A DNA stretch of 34,976 nt from an uncultured Prevotellaceae bacterium. GTDB taxonomy: Bacteria > Bacteroidota > Bacteroidia > Bacteroidales > Bacteroidaceae. Made by a program: the position numbers and the translations under genes. This document shows, one piece after another, positions 23,252-30,741 of the stretch. The notes beneath the pieces were generated by a model. The model worked only from the letters and a program-made list of their open reading frames with translations, searched no databases and had not been told where the DNA came from. How positions within the stretch are numbered: position 1 is the first letter of the stretch; each line of letters begins with the position of its first letter. The stretch spans positions 1-34,976 of the forward strand of contig CADADN010000070.1 in the NCBI GenBank assembly GCA_902786665.1. Direction: 5' to 3'.

Positions 23252-25444
23252 ATGGCAAAAGGTAAAAAAGGCGGCAAACGCATGACCAAGAAACAGGTGA
23301 CAGAGTTGCTCGTGAGCTTCTTCCAGTCACAACCCAACGTGGACTTGTCTTTCAAAAACATATTCAGGTCGCTCCATTTCGACACCCATCCGCTCAAGAT
23401 GCTCGCCATCGAGGTGATGGAGGAACTGGCATGGGACGATTTCCTAAGCAAGACATCGGCCACTTCTTACAAACTCAACCTCAAGGGCCAGGTGCAGGAA
23501 GGAATCTTCCGCAGAAAGGCCAACGGCAAGAACAGCTTCATCCCCGACGACGGTGGCAAGCCAGTCTTCGTGGCCGAGCGCAACTCCATGTTCGCCCTCG
23601 ACGGCGACCGCGTGAAGGTGACGTTCAACGCCCGCAGGCAGAACCACATCAAGGAGGCGATGGTGACTGAAATCCTGCAACGCGCCCGCGACACCTTCGT
23701 CGGCGAGCTCAAGGTGGAGCGCGACTTCGCCTTCCTCGTGCCCAACAACAACTCCGTGCTCGACATCATGGTGCCCAAGAAGAAACTAAAGGGCGGCAAG
23801 ACGGGCGACAAGGCCGTGGTGAAAATCACCCACTGGCCCTCAAAGGACTCCAAGAACATCGTCGGAGAGGTGGTCGACGTCCTGGGCATGAAGGGCGAGA
23901 ACAACGTGGAGATGCACGCCATCCTCGCGCAGTATGGCCTGCCCTACAAATACCCGAAGAACGTGGAGGATGCGGCAGCGAGAATACCCCTTGAGATTTC
24001 CGAGGAGGAACTGAAGGGCCGTGAGGACTTCCGCGATGTCTGCACCTTCACCATCGACCCGAAGGATGCGAAAGACTTCGACGACGCCCTCTCCATCCGC
24101 TCTTTGGGCAAGGGACTGTGGGAAGTCGGCGTGCACATCGCCGACGTGTCGCATTACGTCAAGGAAGGGTCGGTCATCGACAAGGAGGCCCAGCGACGGG
24201 CCACCAGCGTCTATCTCGTCGACCGCACCATCCCCATGCTCCCCGAACATCTCTGCAACCTTGTCTGCTCCCTGCGCCCCGACGAGGACAAACTGTGCTT
24301 CAGCGCCGTCTTCGACATGGACGACAACGCCGAGGTGAAGCGATGGAGGCTCGTGCACACCGTCATACGCAGCAACAGGAGATTCGCATACGAGGAGGTG
24401 CAGCAGATACTCGAGGACAACGGCGTGGTGGACGGCACGGGACAGCCGGCCCCCAAGGCACCGAAGGGTGGATACAAGGGAGAGCTGGCCGCCGAACTCA
24501 TCACCCTAGACAAATTGGCAAAACTCTTGCGTGAGGAACGTTTCAAGAACGGGGCGGTGAAATTCGAGCGTGAGGAACTCCACTTCGACATCGATGAGAA
24601 AGGCAAGCCCGTGCGCTGCTATTTCAAGGTGTCGAAGGATGCCAACAAACTCATCGAGGAGTTCATGCTGCTTGCCAACCGCTCCGTGGCGGAGAGCATC
24701 GGCCGTGTGAAGAAAGGGGTGAAGGCAAAGACGCTGCCCTACCGCATTCACGACTCACCAGACCCCGCCAAACTGGAGAACCTGCGCGAGGTCATCTCCA
24801 AGTTCGGATACAAACTCAAGACCGCTGGCACCAAGAGCGCCATCTCAAGGAGCCTCAACGCACTGATGGCCGACTGTGAGGGAAAGGCAGAGCAGAACCT
24901 CATACAGACGGTGGCCCTCAGGGCCATGATGAAGGCGAGATACAGTGTGCACAACATCGGGCACTACGGCTTGGCTTTCGACTACTACACCCATTTCACC
25001 AGTCCCATACGCCGGTATCCCGACACCATGGTGCACCGCCTCCTCACACGCTACCAGCAGGGTGGGCGCAGTGCCAACAAGGAGCATTACGAGGAGATGT
25101 GCGAGCACTCAAGCGACATGGAGCAGTTGGCCGCCAACGCCGAGCGCGACTCCATCAAGTACAAGATGGTGGAGTTCATGGCCGACAAGATAGGCAATGT
25201 CTATGAGGCGCATATCAGTGGCATACAGTCCTATGGCATCTATTGTGAAATCGACGAGAACCATTGCGAGGGCATGGTGCCCATGCACGACCTCGACGAT
25301 GACTACTACGACTTCGACGAGCGCAATTATTGCCTCGTGGGGCGCAGGCATCACAACAAATACCAACTAGGGGACCCTGTCACCATCAGGGTGGCACGTG
25401 CCAACATCGAGAAGCGTCAACTCGATTTCACGCTCGAACAATAG
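23252..25444 (+). CDS. rnr: Ribonuclease R
   Basis: This is a 730-residue 3'-to-5' exoribonuclease that degrades structured RNA. It opens with a basic stretch (MAKGKKGGKRMTKKQ). Cold-shock domains follow (about 70-230). The RNB catalytic core has the metal-binding aspartates in DAKDFDDALS (about 271-280) and the signature HFTSPIRRYPD (near 580). A C-terminal S1 domain follows (about 645-728, from GNVYEAHISGI). The length is slightly short because the basic tail of some homologs is absent. I start at the ATG at 23252. The hemolysin III gene follows after 4 bp, so they form an operon. Confidence 0.95.
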   Translation: MAKGKKGGKRMTKKQVTELLVSFFQSQPNVDLSFKNIFRSLHFDTHPLKMLAIEVMEELAWDDFLSKTSATSYKLNLKGQVQEGIFRRKANGKNSFIPDDGGKPVFVAERNSMFALDGDRVKVTFNARRQNHIKEAMVTEILQRARDTFVGELKVERDFAFLVPNNNSVLDIMVPKKKLKGGKTGDKAVVKITHWPSKDSKNIVGEVVDVLGMKGENNVEMHAILAQYGLPYKYPKNVEDAAARIPLEISEEELKGREDFRDVCTFTIDPKDAKDFDDALSIRSLGKGLWEVGVHIADVSHYVKEGSVIDKEAQRRATSVYLVDRTIPMLPEHLCNLVCSLRPDEDKLCFSAVFDMDDNAEVKRWRLVHTVIRSNRRFAYEEVQQILEDNGVVDGTGQPAPKAPKGGYKGELAAELITLDKLAKLLREERFKNGAVKFEREELHFDIDEKGKPVRCYFKVSKDANKLIEEFMLLANRSVAESIGRVKKGVKAKTLPYRIHDSPDPAKLENLREVISKFGYKLKTAGTKSAISRSLNALMADCEGKAEQNLIQTVALRAMMKARYSVHNIGHYGLAFDYYTHFTSPIRRYPDTMVHRLLTRYQQGGRSANKEHYEEMCEHSSDMEQLAANAERDSIKYKMVEFMADKIGNVYEAHISGIQSYGIYCEIDENHCEGMVPMHDLDDDYYDFDERNYCLVGRRHHNKYQLGDPVTIRVARANIEKRQLDFTLEQ

Positions 25445-25448
25445 GGCC

Positions 25449-26090
25449 ATGGGCATCAGATACACACGCAAGGAGGAGCACATCAACACTTGGTCACATG
25501 CCGCAGGAATACTGATGGGCGTGGCAGTGGGGGTGGTGTTCCTCTTCCTTTGTTCAGGAAGGGGGTGGGCGAGAGTCGGTGTCATCCTATACATGTTCGG
25601 TATGATAGGGTCGTATGTCTCTTCCACCGTCTATCATGCCCTGCCCCAAAAGAGCAAGTGGAAGGAGAGGTTCAGAAAATGGGACCATGCCGCCATCTAC
25701 TGGCATATCGCAGGGTCGTATTCACCCATCACACTCGTCGCTCTCAGGGAGGATGGCTTCTGGGGATGGGGACTTTTTATTTTTGTCTGGGCCTGCGCGC
25801 TGGTGGGCACCATCACCAGTTTCGTGCATCTCAAGGAGCATAGCCACCTGGAGACCATCTGTTTCGTGGCAATGGGACTGAGTGTCCTTGTGGCCTTCAA
25901 ACCGCTGGTCGAAAACGTGAGCACGGCAGCTGTCGTATGGATCATCGCGGAAGGGGTGTGCTACATCACCGGTGCTGTGTTCTACAGCTTCAACAATCGA
26001 CGATACATGCACAGCGTATTCCATTTCTTCGTCCTTGCAGGTTCCATCTGCCACATCATCGCTGTTTGGGACATGCTCCTGGAGATGTGA
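25449..26090 (+). CDS. Hemolysin III family membrane protein (PAQR-like)
   Basis: This is a 213-residue protein with about seven transmembrane helices. Family motifs present are the early NTWSHAAGI (His in helix 1), SSTVYHAL (helix 2 end) and WDHAAIYWHIAGSYSPI (helix 3). A late histidine pair in the last helices (SVFHFF, SICHII) completes the usual metal-binding set. Despite the name, hemolytic activity is not expected in most members; the superfamily includes PAQR receptors and hydrolase-like membrane enzymes. I start at 25449 because the upstream frame overlaps rnr. It is co-transcribed with rnr. A 9-bp array begins 6 bp after its stop codon. Confidence 0.88.
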   Translation: MGIRYTRKEEHINTWSHAAGILMGVAVGVVFLFLCSGRGWARVGVILYMFGMIGSYVSSTVYHALPQKSKWKERFRKWDHAAIYWHIAGSYSPITLVALREDGFWGWGLFIFVWACALVGTITSFVHLKEHSHLETICFVAMGLSVLVAFKPLVENVSTAAVVWIIAEGVCYITGAVFYSFNNRRYMHSVFHFFVLAGSICHIIAVWDMLLEM

Positions 26091-26096
26091 CCCTCT

Positions 26097-26150
26097 TAGG
26101 AAAACTAGTATCCATAGGAAAACTAGTATCCCTAGGAAAACTATGAGCCT
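26097..26150 (+). repeat. 9-bp period array (TAGGAAAAC/TAGTATCC alternating)
   Basis: Units start at 26097, 26106, 26115, 26124, 26133 and 26142, all at exact 9-bp steps. Two unit types alternate, so the higher-order period is 18 bp. The array begins 6 bp after the stop codon of the hemolysin III gene. Confidence 0.8.
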
Positions 26151-26214
26151 TCATGGTTTATCCTAAAAAACATTAATTCCCAAGGGAAAGTGATGTTCTT
26201 TCTGCCTTTTTGCT

Positions 26215-26222
26215 TAATTTTG
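26215..26222 (+). promoter_or_regulatory. -7 box very close to the DUF4294 start codon
   Basis: TAATTTTG fully matches TAnnTTTG. Only 5 bp separate it from the ATG at 26228, so a transcript from here would be leaderless or nearly so. No TTTG was found at the usual upstream distance. Confidence 0.4.
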
Positions 26223-26227
26223 CCACC

Positions 26228-26851
26228 ATGAAGAAGATTATCATTTTCCTGCTATTCGCCATCGCCCTCCCTTTGGTCGCCATAGCGCAATCTGAAGACG
26301 TTGCGGTGGATGTGGACAAACCCATCTTCACTCCTAAATTGGAATTGCAATACACTGTCATCGATGGCGACAGTGCGCTGCTTATGGAGTTGGGCAATGT
26401 CATCATCCCGTCGGTAGGTCAGGAATTCAAGAGCGAGAAGCAGAAAAAGGCTTTCAACCGGTTGGTGACAAACGTGAAGAAAGTGCTTCCCATAGCAAAG
26501 GATGCACACCAGATCATCATCGAAACCTTCGAGTATCTTGAAACACTCCCCGATGAAAAAGCTAAGAAGGAACATATGAAGAAGGTGGAGGCTGAAATAT
26601 ACAACACTTACAAGCCAAAGATGAAGAAACTCACCTACTCACAGGGAAAATTGCTCATCAAATTGATTAACCGCGAGTGCAACTCTTCTTCCTATGATGT
26701 CGTGAAGGCGTTCATGGGTCCCATACGTGCTGGTTTCTGGCAAGCTTTCGCCTGGACTTTCGGTGCCAGTCTCAAGAAGCAATACAAGCCCGACACCACC
26801 GACCGCTTCACGGAGATTGTGGTGCTCATGGTGGAATCGGGGCAGCTTTGA
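26228..26851 (+). CDS. Exported DUF4294 protein
   Basis: This is a 207-residue exported protein of the DUF4294 family, restricted to Bacteroidetes and of unknown function. The signal peptide ends LVAIA|Q. The mature protein is helical and basic. The conserved features I recall are an early DGDS turn, KKAFNRLVTNVKKVLPIAK (about 75-95), a Lys/Glu-rich middle, and the end GFWQAFAWTFGASLKKQY. I start at 26228 (MKKIIIFLLF) because it gives the proper signal peptide; the upstream extension adds six residues. It is followed 10 bp later by a 9-bp array and then by a hairpin terminator. Confidence 0.85.
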   Translation: MKKIIIFLLFAIALPLVAIAQSEDVAVDVDKPIFTPKLELQYTVIDGDSALLMELGNVIIPSVGQEFKSEKQKKAFNRLVTNVKKVLPIAKDAHQIIIETFEYLETLPDEKAKKEHMKKVEAEIYNTYKPKMKKLTYSQGKLLIKLINRECNSSSYDVVKAFMGPIRAGFWQAFAWTFGASLKKQYKPDTTDRFTEIVVLMVESGQL

Positions 26852-26861
26852 CTATCGCAGT

Positions 26862-26942
26862 CCTCCGATTATTCTGATTATTCCGATTCCTCCGATTATT
26901 CCGATTATTCCGATTATTCCGATTCCTCCGATTCCTCCGAAA
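26862..26942 (+). repeat. 9-bp period array (ATTCCGATT motif)
   Basis: GATT (or GAAA in the last unit) recurs at 26867, 26876, 26885, 26894, 26903, 26912, 26921, 26930 and 26939, all at exact 9-bp steps. It starts 10 bp after the DUF4294 stop codon and ends just before a hairpin. Confidence 0.88.
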
Positions 26943-26948
26943 ATAAAA

Positions 26949-26973
26949 GGTGCCGACCTCTATGGCCGGCACC
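26949..26973. terminator. Hairpin between convergent genes
   Basis: GGTGCCGACC and GGCCGGCACC form a 10-bp stem with one mismatch around a TCTAT loop. TTGTTTT follows on the plus strand, and AT-rich bases precede it. It lies between DUF4294 (plus) and the glutaminyl cyclase (minus), so it probably ends transcription from one or both sides. Confidence 0.65.
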
Positions 26974-27042
26974 GCGTTGTTTTAGGAATAGTATAGGATC
27001 AAGGTTGTCTTTTTTGAGGGCTTGGGGCATTGGGAGAATTTT

Positions 27043-27074
27043 CGTTATGACGTTATACCGTTATACCGTCATTC
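27043..27074. repeat. 8-bp period array (CGTTATAC motif)
   Basis: CGTT/CGTC recurs at 27043, 27051, 27059 and 27067 at exact 8-bp steps. It lies just past the stop codon of the glutaminyl cyclase gene (27083). Confidence 0.6.
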
Positions 27075-27082
27075 CGGGGTGT

Positions 27083-28078
27083 CTACTCTGTGAGCAGCAC
27101 CTGCATGAGGGTTTGCCCTACAGCCTTCAATGAGTTCTTGTCGATGTGGTTCATGTCGTCCTGGATGGTGTGCCAGGTGGGACCGAAGGAGCTGGCCTCG
27201 CACTGAGGATAGTATGGTATGATGTCGATGCAGGGGATGCCGGCTTTCTCGTTGACGGGCAGGTGGTCGTCGGTGATGGCTCCTCCTTGCTCCATTGGGA
27301 AGTATCCGCTATAGCCTGCAGCGTGTGCGGCGCTCCACACACGGTCCACCACGCTGGAGGCATAGTGCAAGGACACTTGTTCCTTATAGAACTGTGCACC
27401 TTGCCCTCCCACCATGTCGAGGAGGATGCCGTAGGTGGTTTCCCATGTCTTCGATGGTTGGTGTGTGGCCCAATATTGCGCACCGAGGGCCCAGGAGTCG
27501 GCATCGGAACGGTTGGTCCATTGCGGCACACCCCAGTCCTCGGCATCGAAGCAGACGAAGTCGACACCTACGTTGAGAGAGTCCACTTGCTGCAGCAGTC
27601 GCGCCACCTCGAGCATCACAGCCACGCCGCTGGCACCATCGTTGGCGGCCATCACTGGTTTTGTCCAGTTGGTGCTGTCGGGGTCGTTGTCCGCCCACGG
27701 CCTGCTGTCCCAGTGTGCGCAGATGAGTATGTGTCGTTTCTTTTCGGGTTTGTGGCGTGCGATGATGTTGGTGGCCCTTAGCATGGTGCCGTCGTAGCCA
27801 GTGAGGGCTGCTTTCTGCAGTTCCACCTCACATCCCAGTCTGCGGAATTTTTCTGCGATCCATTCCCCGCATTTCTCATGAGCCTCGCTGTTCATCGTGC
27901 GAGGCCCGAAAGCACATTGCGCATCGCAATAGGCGAAAGCGGAGTCAGCGTTGAATTCCGGGCCTTTCACGGTGGGTTCGGTGATGACCTCTGTGTTGCC
28001 CTTACGCTTGCACGAGGCTCCGCTGAGAATCAGCAAGGCTATCGCTGCCATAAAGATATTGATGGTTGTTCTTTTCAT
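27083..28078 (-). CDS. Glutaminyl-peptide cyclotransferase, M28-type (lipoprotein)
   Basis: This is a 331-residue zinc enzyme that turns N-terminal glutamine into pyroglutamate. It belongs to the animal-type (M28 fold) cyclases found in Bacteroidetes. Residues 1-23 form a signal peptide ending at Cys23, so it is likely a lipoprotein, though the lipobox (GASC) is weak. Visible core residues are AHWDSRPWAD (about 121-130), the metal ligand Asp in AANDGASG (147), the acidic pair in FDAEDWG (180-181) and the late His in GPTWHTIQDD. An M28 aminopeptidase is the alternative; the HWDSRPWAD motif favours the cyclase. It is the last gene of an operon, 8 bp after the fusion peptidase. Confidence 0.8.
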   Translation of the reverse strand: MKRTTINIFMAAIALLILSGASCKRKGNTEVITEPTVKGPEFNADSAFAYCDAQCAFGPRTMNSEAHEKCGEWIAEKFRRLGCEVELQKAALTGYDGTMLRATNIIARHKPEKKRHILICAHWDSRPWADNDPDSTNWTKPVMAANDGASGVAVMLEVARLLQQVDSLNVGVDFVCFDAEDWGVPQWTNRSDADSWALGAQYWATHQPSKTWETTYGILLDMVGGQGAQFYKEQVSLHYASSVVDRVWSAAHAAGYSGYFPMEQGGAITDDHLPVNEKAGIPCIDIIPYYPQCEASSFGPTWHTIQDDMNHIDKNSLKAVGQTLMQVLLTE

Positions 28079-28086
28079 GATGTCGT

Positions 28087-29940
28087 CTATTTTGCCAATG
28101 ACTGTACTTGAGCCATCACCCTGAGCCAGTTGCCACCCCAGATTTTCTGGATGTCGCGCTCGCTGTACTTGTTTTTCAGCAACGCCAAGGTGAAATTGAT
28201 GAGTTCGGAGGAGTTGGCCAATCCTCTCACCCCGCCGTCCCCGTCGAAGTCGGTGCCCAGTCCCACATGGTCGATGCCCATGATGCGCACGGCGTGGTTG
28301 AGGTGCTCAATGGCGTGTCGGATGGTGGCCTCTCCCTCCTTGACCAGGAATCCCGGGTATAGTGTGATGTGAGCCACACCGCCTTTTTTCGCCAAGGCCC
28401 TCAGTTGGTCGTCGGAGAGGTTGCGTGGCGAGTCGCAGAGTGCTTTGCAACTGCTGTGGCTGCAAACGATAGGCGTTCGGGAGATTTCCAGGGCATCGTA
28501 GAAACTTTGTTCGCTGGCGTGGCTCAGGTCCACCATGATGCCATGCCTGTTCATCTCTCGGATGACTTTCTCTCCGAATTTGCTCACGCCGTGGTTGGTG
28601 TCGCATCCCTTTGCGCTGTCGCAGATGTCGTTGTCTCCATTGTGGCAAAGGGTGATGTATACGACTCCCCTTTGTGAGAAGTGCTTCACGTTCTCCACGT
28701 CGTGGTTGAGAGCGATGCCGTTCTCGATGGCGAACATGATGGATTTGCGCTCCTTGCGTTTGTCTTCGAAAAGGTCAGCGGGTGTGCGTGCGATGCTGAT
28801 GTACTTTCGGTTGCTTCTGACAATGGCCTCGATTTTGTCGAAGATGAAGTTGGCGTACTCCATTGGCGTCTGCACGTCGAAAGCCACCTTCGATGAGAAG
28901 GTCTCGCCCATTTTCGGTTGTGGGAGGTAGGCCGCCATGATGACGGCGTCCTGCTGCCCTTCTGTCATCTTGTGCAGGTCGACGAGGATGCGTGGGTCAC
29001 GCTGGTCGAACTTGATGTCTTGATGGAAGAACATGGGAGTGTCGCAGTGGGTGTCGAGGGTGAGGATGCGTCGGTGCAGGCGCTTGGCCAACTGGAAATT
29101 GTTGGCTTGTGCCACCAGCCACTCGAAGAGTTTTCGCCCTTCTTCCGCCAGGCATTCCGGATGCCATTGCACACCAAGGAAAGGCTTGAATTCGCTGCTT
29201 TCCATCGCTTCAATGACACCGTCGGGAGCTTTGGCCGTCACACGGAAGTGAGGGCCTGGTTCAGACACCGCTTGGTGGTGGAAGGAGTTGACATACAGTC
29301 TCTCGGTTTTGTAGATGCGGTGTAATATGGAGTCCTGCTCGATTTGGATGGAGTGGGAGAGGAGGTCTCGGTCGCCGTCTTGGCTGTGCTTGATGGCCAC
29401 GGGTGGTGGCGGCGGCGGTGTTGCTTCCTTGTCCTTGTTTTTCTTCTTTTTCTCCTTTTCTTTCTCCGAGCCATCTGGCTCGACGGGTGGCGCGCTGAGA
29501 CCGGTGGCGATGTCCTGCATCACCTTGCCTCCGAGTGCCATGGCCATCGTTTGTATGCCGCGGCAGATGCCGAGGATGGGAATCTGTCGGTTGTATGCCA
29601 ACTGTGTGATGAGGAGTTCGGGGAGGTCGCGCACGTTGTTCACGCGCTTGAGTTGTGGAGAGGGTTCCTCTCCTGCCCACAGCGGGTTGAAGTCGGCTCC
29701 GCCTGAGAGCAGCAGGCCGTCGATGAGCGACAGGGAGTTCACCACCACGTCGGTGTCCGACACAGGTGGGATGAGCACGGGGATACCTCCCGCATCGACT
29801 ACTTGCTGGTAGTATACTCGTGCGAGTGTGGCTTCCCCTTCAAAGAAGTTGGAAGTGATGCCAATGATGGGTTTGCGCTTCCCCTCTGGGAATGTAGCGT
29901 AGACAGACTCGAGGTGTGAATTGAGGTCGAACGATGCCAT
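28087..29940 (-). CDS. Fusion of a C26 glutamine-amidotransferase-like peptidase and an M19 dipeptidase
   Basis: This is a 617-residue protein with two hydrolase domains. Residues about 22-275 resemble gamma-glutamyl-GABA hydrolases (PuuD type): nucleophile Cys126 in GICRGIQ, and the His260/Glu262 pair in VQWHPE. A Lys/Glu- and Pro-rich insert (about 153-181, with a run of prolines) interrupts this domain. Residues about 290-610 are a renal-dipeptidase-like M19 domain with the zinc motif THCD (297-300) and later histidines in HSSCKALCDSPRN and LSHASEQ. No signal peptide is seen, so it is probably cytoplasmic. A joint role in recycling gamma-glutamyl or cell-wall-derived peptides is plausible but inferred. 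It starts 3 bp after the Lrp/AsnC gene stop codon. Confidence 0.88.
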   Translation of the reverse strand: MASFDLNSHLESVYATFPEGKRKPIIGITSNFFEGEATLARVYYQQVVDAGGIPVLIPPVSDTDVVVNSLSLIDGLLLSGGADFNPLWAGEEPSPQLKRVNNVRDLPELLITQLAYNRQIPILGICRGIQTMAMALGGKVMQDIATGLSAPPVEPDGSEKEKEKKKKNKDKEATPPPPPPVAIKHSQDGDRDLLSHSIQIEQDSILHRIYKTERLYVNSFHHQAVSEPGPHFRVTAKAPDGVIEAMESSEFKPFLGVQWHPECLAEEGRKLFEWLVAQANNFQLAKRLHRRILTLDTHCDTPMFFHQDIKFDQRDPRILVDLHKMTEGQQDAVIMAAYLPQPKMGETFSSKVAFDVQTPMEYANFIFDKIEAIVRSNRKYISIARTPADLFEDKRKERKSIMFAIENGIALNHDVENVKHFSQRGVVYITLCHNGDNDICDSAKGCDTNHGVSKFGEKVIREMNRHGIMVDLSHASEQSFYDALEISRTPIVCSHSSCKALCDSPRNLSDDQLRALAKKGGVAHITLYPGFLVKEGEATIRHAIEHLNHAVRIMGIDHVGLGTDFDGDGGVRGLANSSELINFTLALLKNKYSERDIQKIWGGNWLRVMAQVQSLAK

Positions 29941-29943
29941 CTG

Positions 29944-30423
29944 CTATTTCTCGTTTTCTTCTAATTTGACAGGAATCTCTCGCTTGATGCTTTGCTCCAA
30001 TGAGATGAGCGTCTCAGTGGCCACTACGCCGGGGATGGTTTGAAGTTGGTTGTTGAGCAAATCCATCAGTTGCTCGTTGTCTCGTGCGTACAACTTGACG
30101 AGCATGGTGTATGGGCCTGTGGTGAAATGGCACTCCACAATCTCAGGGATGTGGAGAAGCCGCTCGCAGACCGACTTGTACATGCTGCCGCGCTCAAGGG
30201 TGATGCCCACGTAGGTACAAGTGTGGTACCCCAGGCTTTTAGGGTTGACATCGAAGCCGCTGCCGGTGATGACGCCGGCCTCTATGAGGTGTTGCACGCG
30301 CTGGTGGATGGCGGCACGAGAGACGTTGCACTCTGCGGCGACATCCTTGAATGGTATGCGTGCATTTTGGGACAAGATGCTCAAAATCTTCTTGTCCAGA
30401 TGGTCTATTTTGTCTACTGCCAT
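29944..30423 (-). CDS. Lrp/AsnC family transcriptional regulator
   Basis: This is a 159-residue DNA-binding protein. The helix-turn-helix covers about 8-60 (LDKKILSILSQNARIPFKDVA, then VSRAAIHQRVQHLIEAGVI). The ligand-binding RAM domain covers about 68-150, with the usual GPYTMLVKLYARD strand. Such regulators sense amino acids and often control their own operon. It leads an operon with the C26-M19 peptidase and glutaminyl cyclase (gaps of 3 and 8 bp), so it may adjust peptide use to amino-acid supply. The ligand is not predictable. Confidence 0.93.
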   Translation of the reverse strand: MAVDKIDHLDKKILSILSQNARIPFKDVAAECNVSRAAIHQRVQHLIEAGVITGSGFDVNPKSLGYHTCTYVGITLERGSMYKSVCERLLHIPEIVECHFTTGPYTMLVKLYARDNEQLMDLLNNQLQTIPGVVATETLISLEQSIKREIPVKLEENEK

Positions 30424-30478
30424 TGGTTGGTTTTGTTGTCTTGTTGGTATTTATGATGATGTATTGACAATTTGAAAG

Positions 30479-30509
30479 CAAATGTAGGCATTTTGGATGA
30501 ATCGTGCAA
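30479..30509 (-). promoter_or_regulatory. Promoter of the Lrp-peptidase-cyclase operon
   Basis: On the minus strand, TTG (30507-30509) and TACATTTG (30479-30486) are 20 bp apart, which fits the Bacteroidetes consensus. The start codon lies 56 bp downstream. Confidence 0.65.
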
Positions 30510-30681
30510 CATTTTTTCGCATATTTTGCGCTTTTTTGTTGCATGGTGTGTAAAAAAGACAAAAACGTGGGATAAAAATGCCAAAAACATCCTCATGATG
30601 TCAAGGGGTGACGCAGTTTGCGGGGTTGCCAAGAGGATTTCCCTGTTGTGTGTCTGTGGAGAGAAAAAATGAGGAAAACAC

Positions 30682-30712
30682 TTTGGAGAACCGATTTTTC
30701 TCACTATCTTAG
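30682..30712 (+). promoter_or_regulatory. Promoter of the AAA/PD-(D/E)XK gene
   Basis: TTTG (30682-30685) and TATCTTAG (30705-30712, one change from TAnnTTTG) are 19 bp apart. The start codon lies 29 bp downstream. The remaining middle of the 30424-30741 gap is AT-rich, with no gene seen. Confidence 0.6.
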
Positions 30713-30741
30713 CGGCGCGAAAGATAATTGACAATTGAGTT

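Noticed and set aside
25449-26090. Hemolysin III gene as a virulence toxin
   Set aside because: The family is widespread in harmless bacteria and resembles PAQR membrane proteins. The operon with rnr suggests a housekeeping role.
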